A program made the translations under genes and the position numbers. Of a stretch of DNA of 10,821 nt, positions 7,413 through 10,821 are shown piece by piece. The first letter of the stretch is position 1. Each line of letters opens with the position of its first letter. Below the pieces are notes generated by a model, which ran no database searches, was not told the DNA's origin, and saw only the letters and a list, made by a program, of their open reading frames with translations. This DNA is from JALYUA01 sp038253555 (GTDB lineage: Bacteria; Acidobacteriota; Thermoanaerobaculia; UBA5066; Gp7-AA6). Location: positions 1 to 10,821 of the forward strand of contig JBBSGZ010000130.1 in the NCBI GenBank assembly GCA_038253555.1. The letters run 5' to 3'.

Positions 7413-8062
7413 CGTCCGGCCGTGCGATTTCCGGCCACACCCTCGCCCGGCATCCGGTCGATGGGAGCGGGCGCGACGCCCCGTTTCAAAGCGTCGACCA
7501 TTCCGTCGACGTCGCAGCTCGCCGGACGGTTGTACGGAAGTTTGGTGAGAAGCCTTCCCATGGCGCAGGTGTCCGTGACCCCGGCGAAAACGAGGCCGCT
7601 TCCTACAAAAAGTGGAAGGACCGCGAACCAGGGGCTCGTGACGAGGACGAGAAGAGCGCCGACCGCTCCGATCGCGCCGGCGGCGATGCGGACCTGCCGT
7701 TCGACGGAGATGCGTTTCGGGCCGCGTCGGACTGGAAAGCCGCTGGCCACCCAGCCGTTGATCCCGCCGTTTAAAACGTGCAGATTCCGCAGACCGGCGG
7801 CTTCGAGGACCTCCTCCGCGCGACGCGCCCGCTGCCCCGACTGGCAAACGAGCACGTGGGTGAGACCTCCGACCGCGCCGATCTCCCGTCCGTGTTCGCC
7901 GAGCGTGTCCAGCGGGACGTTGTAAGAACCCGCGACGTGGACCGACTCGTATTCGCCGGGTGTCCGGACGTCGATCAAGCGGACGTTCCCCCCGGCTTCG
8001 ATTTCGAGCAACGCCGCGAGCTCAAATGGATCGACGCTGCGGGAGAGAGTTTTCTGTTCCAT
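7409..8062 (-). CDS. Rhodanese-DUF2892 membrane sulfurtransferase (YgaP-like)
   Basis: A 217-residue protein with a rhodanese domain at about 8-112: LIDVRTPGEYESVHVAGS (29-46) and the active-site loop VCQSGQR with C73 as the sulfur-carrying cysteine, then NGGINGW (98-104). A DUF2892 domain follows (about 118-185), with two membrane helices (126-141 and 144-163) and the conserved motif DTCAMGRLLTKLPYNR (164-179). E. coli YgaP has the same order and is a membrane-bound sulfurtransferase, so this protein probably carries sulfane sulfur as a cysteine persulfide at the inner face of the membrane. The ATG at 8062 has AAGGA about 9 bases upstream. It lies 39 bp after the dioxygenase stop and its own stop overlaps the TauE-like start, so all three are one transcription unit. 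The 35-residue tail after the DUF2892 motif has no recognisable domain. Confidence 0.9.
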   Translation of the reverse strand: MEQKTLSRSVDPFELAALLEIEAGGNVRLIDVRTPGEYESVHVAGSYNVPLDTLGEHGREIGAVGGLTHVLVCQSGQRARRAEEVLEAAGLRNLHVLNGGINGWVASGFPVRRGPKRISVERQVRIAAGAIGAVGALLVLVTSPWFAVLPLFVGSGLVFAGVTDTCAMGRLLTKLPYNRPASCDVDGMVDALKRGVAPAPIDRMPGEGVAGNRTAGR

Positions 8063-8101
8063 TGTGAGTTGTCCTTCAGGATTCGTATCGAATGATTCGC
8101 G

Positions 8102-9481
8102 TCACGCCTCGGTTTCGTATCCCGCGCTTTTCCAGGCCGCGGTTCCTCCGATCACGTTGTAGAGATCGCGCAGACCCTTGCGTTGCAGCAGGCTCGCCCC
8201 GGCGGCGGATCGATATCCTCCCGCGCAAACCACCGCGGTCGGGCGCGTACGATCGAGCTGGTCGGCTGCCCGATCGAGCTCGCCGAGCGGAAGGTTGATC
8301 GCGCCGGGGACATGGCCGGAGCCGTACTCGGATGCCGTGCGGACGTCGACGACCTGAACCATGTGCCCCGACGTCGATCGGGCGCGCAACTCGGCGACGT
8401 CCATCTGCGGCAGCGACTCGATCTCGAACCCGGCATCGTTCCAGGCCGCAATGCCGCCGTCGAGATACCCGACGACGTTCTCGAGCCCGACTCGCGCGAG
8501 CCGCAGAACCGCTTCCCTGGCCTCGGCCGCACCGTCGGCGACCACCAGGATCGGGATGTCCGCCGAAAGCAGGTTGCCGGACCAGGACGCGTATTGCCCC
8601 GCGAGACCGATGTTGATCGAGCCCTCGAGATGGCCGGCGCCAAACGCCGCGCCGTCGCGCACGTCCAGCACGACTGACCCCGACTGTATGTTTTGCTCGA
8701 CGGCCGCCGGGGAGAGAGGTCTCGCCTCGATGGACGCGAGAGGTGGAGCGCCGCGGCGGTTGATCTCCGCGTCCATCGCGAAGTAGGACGGCGCTTCCGG
8801 CAGGTCGGTCGTCAACAGACTGACAAATTGTTCCCGGGACATCGGCGCGAGCGCGTAATTGGATCGGCGCTGCTCCCCGATCGTCGACGAGGTGTCCTTC
8901 GAGATATTGCGGCCGCACGAAGAGCCCGCACCGTGCGCCGGCCAGACCTCGACCGCGTCGGGAAGCGTGAGCAGCTTCTGATGAAGCGAATCGTAGAGCA
9001 GCCCGGCCATCTGATCCGGGGTGTATCCCCTGGACCCGGCCAGATCCGGCCGCCCGACGTCGCCGACGAAAAGCGTGTCACCCGTCAGGACCTTCAGCGG
9101 TATCGAGGAAATCCGGGGGTCGACGAGCAGCCAGGAAACGCCCTCCGGCGTGTGGCCCGGCGTCTCGAGGGCGCGAAGGACCAGGTTCCCGAGCGCCAGC
9201 TCATCTCCGTCGGTGACGGCGCGATGGGGGAACTCCACGCCGGCGCGGCGGCCGAAGACGATTTCGGCCCCTGTGCGGCCAGCCAGCTCCCGGTGGCCGC
9301 TGACGAAGTCGGCGTGGAGATGTGTCTCGATCACATACCGAATCGCGAGCCTCTGCCGCCGCGCTTCCTCGAGGTATTGCTCGACGTCCCGCTGGGGATC
9401 GATCACGGCGGCCTCCCCGTCCGAGCCGATCAGGTAGGACGCGTGGGCGAGGCAGCCAAGGTAGAACTGCTTGAAGAACAT
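8102..9481 (-). CDS. ETHE1-like persulfide dioxygenase fused to two rhodanese domains
   Basis: A 459-residue cytoplasmic protein. The N-terminal metallo-beta-lactamase domain (about 1-240) carries the ETHE1-type sites: THLHADFVSGH (H54, H56, D58, H63), PGHTPEG (H110), TGDTLFVGDVGRPDL (D135) and PAHGAGS (H183). In ETHE1 the equivalents of H54, H110 and D135 bind one iron and the enzyme oxidises glutathione persulfide to sulfite. Two rhodanese domains follow. The first (about 255-355) has LVVADGAA where the catalytic Cys should be (D316), so it is probably inactive. The second (about 360-457) has VVCAGGYRS with C419 and should transfer sulfur. This MBL-rhodanese-rhodanese layout resembles CstB-type enzymes. 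The frame is open to 9574, but the ATG at 9481 is chosen: it has an AAGGAAAGGA ribosome site 7 bases away and matches family starts (FFKQFYLGCLAHASYLI). The longer version would be translated across the operator. First gene of the minus-strand sulfur operon. Confidence 0.92.
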   Translation of the reverse strand: MFFKQFYLGCLAHASYLIGSDGEAAVIDPQRDVEQYLEEARRQRLAIRYVIETHLHADFVSGHRELAGRTGAEIVFGRRAGVEFPHRAVTDGDELALGNLVLRALETPGHTPEGVSWLLVDPRISSIPLKVLTGDTLFVGDVGRPDLAGSRGYTPDQMAGLLYDSLHQKLLTLPDAVEVWPAHGAGSSCGRNISKDTSSTIGEQRRSNYALAPMSREQFVSLLTTDLPEAPSYFAMDAEINRRGAPPLASIEARPLSPAAVEQNIQSGSVVLDVRDGAAFGAGHLEGSINIGLAGQYASWSGNLLSADIPILVVADGAAEAREAVLRLARVGLENVVGYLDGGIAAWNDAGFEIESLPQMDVAELRARSTSGHMVQVVDVRTASEYGSGHVPGAINLPLGELDRAADQLDRTRPTAVVCAGGYRSAAGASLLQRKGLRDLYNVIGGTAAWKSAGYETEA

Positions 9482-9611
9482 GGCGATTTCCTTTCCTTCC
9501 CGACCCCGTCCCACGAGAGGAGAACCCGAACCGAATCGTATTATTCCAATATAGTAATATACTGAAATTATCATTACCCTCGTCCGGTTGGTATCGTCCT
9601 AGGAGTCAGCC
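9482..9611. promoter_or_regulatory. Divergent promoter region of the sulfide regulon
   Basis: This 130-bp gap separates the dioxygenase operon (minus) from the arsR-type operon (plus). It contains the only strongly AT-rich stretch in the window (about 9540-9575), in which several TA-rich hexamers could serve as -10 boxes in either direction. I cannot assign exact promoter boxes. Ribosome sites flank it: AAGGAAAGGA (9489-9498, minus) and AGGAG (9601-9605, plus). Confidence 0.65.
9543..9568. promoter_or_regulatory. 26-bp imperfect palindrome, likely ArsR-type operator
   Basis: The sequence is two 13-base arms, ATTCCAATATAGT and AATATACTGAAAT, that are reverse complements at 10 of 13 positions. 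It lies between the divergent ArsR-family and dioxygenase genes, where an autoregulated repressor would bind both promoters. ArsR-family sulfur sensors such as BigR and SqrR are known to bind AT-rich palindromes over the promoters they control. The symmetry is seen directly; binding is inferred. Confidence 0.65.
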
Positions 9612-10001
9612 ATGAAGCTTTCGTCGTCGGCCCTCGATCTGGTGGCATCCCGCTTCAAAGTGCTGGGCGACCCGTTGCGCCTCCGGATCCTTCAGGTTCT
9701 CGACGAGCGGGAGTGCACGGTTGGAGAGCTGGCGAAGCTGCTCGAAACGAGCCAGCCCAACATCAGCAAACACGTTCGGATCCTGGATGAAGCGGGATTG
9801 CTTGCCCGCCGCCAGGTCGGAACGGCCGTCTACTGCTCGATCGCCGACGCGACGGTCCACGAGCTTTGCGAGGTGGTCTGCGCGAGCCTTCGAAAACGGC
9901 TGGCTCTACAGGTCGATTCGCTCGGCGTGGCGCGGCGCCGGGCCGTTCGGTCGACGGGGGCAGCCGGGCGAGGGGAGCGACTGCCCGCGACCCGAACATG
10001 A
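9612..10001 (+). CDS. ArsR/SmtB-family repressor, probable reactive-sulfur sensor
   Basis: A 129-residue winged-helix dimer-type regulator. FKVLGDPLRLRILQVL (15-30) opens the fold; CTVGELAKLL (35-44) precedes the recognition helix SQPNISKHVRILDEAGLL (47-64); the wing is ARRQVGTAVYCSIAD (65-79). Cysteines are C35, C75, C86 and C90 (LCEVVC). The ELCVCDL metal motif of ArsR is not present in the usual form. BigR and SqrR sense sulfide through two cysteines that form a disulfide or polysulfide bridge; C35 with C86 or C90 could play that part here, though C35 does not align exactly with the first BigR cysteine. Context argues for a sulfur sensor that represses its own operon and the divergent dioxygenase operon. 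ATG at 9612 follows AGGAG by 6 bases. The last 25 residues are Arg-rich and probably disordered. An arsenic or metal sensor is the alternative. Confidence 0.88.
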   Translation: MKLSSSALDLVASRFKVLGDPLRLRILQVLDERECTVGELAKLLETSQPNISKHVRILDEAGLLARRQVGTAVYCSIADATVHELCEVVCASLRKRLALQVDSLGVARRRAVRSTGAAGRGERLPATRT

Positions 10002-10038
10002 GAGGGCTACCGAGGGTGTCGAATTTCAGGAGGAAAGC

Positions 10039-10476
10039 ATGAAGTCTCTCTCACGAATCGTCGGCGTCGGCGTCGTATTGCTGCCCTTGCTGGCGGGGGC
10101 TTCCCTGCGGGCAGCTCCCCCGGGGGACCCGGTCAAGGCCGTCTTTCATTTGAACGAGGACGATCCCAAGGAAATCGCCGCGGGCCTGCGCAACATCGAG
10201 AACATCCTGACCGAGACGGCGGGTGCCGCCGAGATCGTGGTCGTCGCGCACGGGGAAGCCGTCAAGGAGTTCCTGCGGGATTCTCCTGCGCCGATGCTGG
10301 CCGCCGTCGCAAAGCTTCAGAAGACCGGGCGCGTGACGTTCGACGTGTGCCACAACACGCTCGAGCACATGGGCAAGAAAGACTCCGACGCCTGTCAGGA
10401 CTGCAGGGTCGTCCCTTCCGGGGCGCTCGAGGTCATCCGGCTTCAGACGAAAGGCTACTCGTACTTCAAGCCGTAA
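10039..10476 (+). CDS. Secreted DsrE-like sulfur-relay protein
   Basis: A 145-residue protein with a Sec signal peptide (basic MKSLSR, hydrophobic to about 22, likely cleavage in ASLRA-A near 25) and a DsrE/DsrF-like domain. Family marks are KAVFHLNEDDP (33-43), an amphipathic helix, EIVVVAHGEAVKEFL (65-79), then TFDVCHNTL (100-108) with C104 at the conserved sulfur-carrying position, and a C-terminal GALEVIRLQTKGYSYFKP close to the family end. C119 and C122 form an extra CQDC pair after C104. DsrE proteins hold sulfur as a cysteine persulfide; an exported one would work in the periplasm. AGGAGG (10028-10033) precedes the ATG by 5 bases. It lies 37 bp after the ArsR-type gene, so it is probably co-transcribed and under the same repressor. 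A purely structural role cannot be excluded. Confidence 0.87.
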   Translation: MKSLSRIVGVGVVLLPLLAGASLRAAPPGDPVKAVFHLNEDDPKEIAAGLRNIENILTETAGAAEIVVVAHGEAVKEFLRDSPAPMLAAVAKLQKTGRVTFDVCHNTLEHMGKKDSDACQDCRVVPSGALEVIRLQTKGYSYFKP

Positions 10477-10527
10477 CCCATGTCCGACGCTCGAACTTCG
10501 ACGCGCTGGACTCGAGCAATTTTTGAA

Positions 10528-10535
10528 AGAAGAGG
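10528..10535 (+). promoter_or_regulatory. Ribosome binding site that sets the start of the DUF2892 gene
   Basis: AGAAGAGG lies 7 bases before the ATG at 10543. The upstream ATG at 10480 in the same frame has no such site and would add 21 residues unlike the family, so 10543 is preferred. Confidence 0.6.
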
Positions 10536-10542
10536 TAACGCA

Positions 10543-10782
10543 ATGAAATTCGCTCAATTCATGGCCACGTGGCCCGGCCGCGTGATCCGCATCCTGGCGG
10601 GCCTCGCGCTGATGGTCTGGGGCTTCCGTCTGGGCACTCCCCTCGGTATCGCGGTGGGAATTTTCGGGCTCCTGCCCTTAGCCGCCGGGCTCTTCAACTT
10701 CTGCGCGATCTCCTTCCTGATCGGCGCGCCGTTCTGGGGTCGCGATGCGACGGCCGGGGTGGGGCGCGGAAAGCCGGCGTGA
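10543..10782 (+). CDS. Small DUF2892 (YgaP-like) membrane protein
   Basis: A 79-residue inner-membrane protein. It has the DUF2892 form: a short amphipathic start (MKFAQFMATWPGRVIRI), a helix LAGLALMVWGFRLG (about 18-31), and a second helix GIAVGIFGLLPLAAGLFNF (about 35-53). The conserved Cys follows in FNFCAISFLIGAPFWG, equivalent to the Cys in the rhodanese-DUF2892 protein of the other arm. Function of stand-alone DUF2892 proteins is not established; they often lie beside rhodaneses and sulfide-oxidation genes, suggesting a membrane docking or sulfur-handling part. It starts 66 bp after the DsrE-like stop, probably the third gene of the plus-strand operon. The 39 bases after it (10783-10821) hold no recognisable gene. 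Confidence 0.8.
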   Translation: MKFAQFMATWPGRVIRILAGLALMVWGFRLGTPLGIAVGIFGLLPLAAGLFNFCAISFLIGAPFWGRDATAGVGRGKPA

Positions 10783-10821
10783 CGGATCGTTCGATCCCCT
10801 CCGCCAGCCGCCCTTCGCGGG

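Noticed and set aside
8693..9565. 290-codon plus-strand frame opposite the dioxygenase
   Set aside because: It is antisense to a well-recognised metallo-beta-lactamase domain and has no domain of its own.
10784..10797. Palindrome ggatcgttcgatcc just after the last gene, a possible terminator or operator
   Set aside because: It has a two-base loop, no following T run, and sits at the window edge, so its context cannot be judged.

Overview
The window is GC-rich and fully bacterial in layout. The best guess for the source is an Acidobacteriota-like soil or sediment bacterium. That rests on an 858-residue membrane-anchored Ser/Thr kinase fused to a TolB/WD40-like sensor, on a heme c plus PHM-type copper monooxygenase protein, and on codon use saturated with G or C at third positions. 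No 16S or ribosomal gene is present, so the phylum is an inference.

Left part (1-5656): the N-terminal 200 residues of an MFS exporter leave the window on the minus strand. Divergent from it is a 488-residue exported protein with a c-type heme motif followed by all six copper ligands of the peptidylglycine hydroxylating monooxygenase (PHM) family. Converging on that gene is an inorganic pyrophosphatase gene broken by a one-base deletion in a short homopolymer. Upstream of it lie a probable leftover C-terminal blade of a second TolB-type protein and then the intact kinase.

Middle (5717-6561): a Tat-signal secreted protein of unknown function. Its reading frame is almost complete but carries an in-frame TGA, an in-frame TAA and a one-base frameshift close to its end, so it is called a pseudogene.

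Right part (6576-10782): a compact divergent sulfide/persulfide module. On the minus strand lie an ETHE1-like metallo-beta-lactamase fused to two rhodanese domains, then a rhodanese-DUF2892 membrane protein, then a TauE/SafE-type permease that overlaps it by 4 bp. On the plus strand lie an ArsR-family repressor, a secreted DsrE-like protein and a small DUF2892 membrane protein. The 130-bp gap between the two arms holds a 26-bp imperfect AT-rich palindrome, the only strongly AT-rich patch in the window, which is the obvious operator. The arrangement resembles the BigR-type hydrogen sulfide detoxification operons: reactive sulfur inactivates the ArsR repressor, the dioxygenase oxidises persulfide to sulfite, rhodaneses move sulfane sulfur, and the TauE-like permease exports sulfite or a related anion.

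No tRNA, rRNA, CRISPR array, transposase or integrase was seen. The most notable items are the heme-copper fusion, the sulfide regulon with its operator, the multiply broken Tat protein, and the post-kinase TolB remnant.
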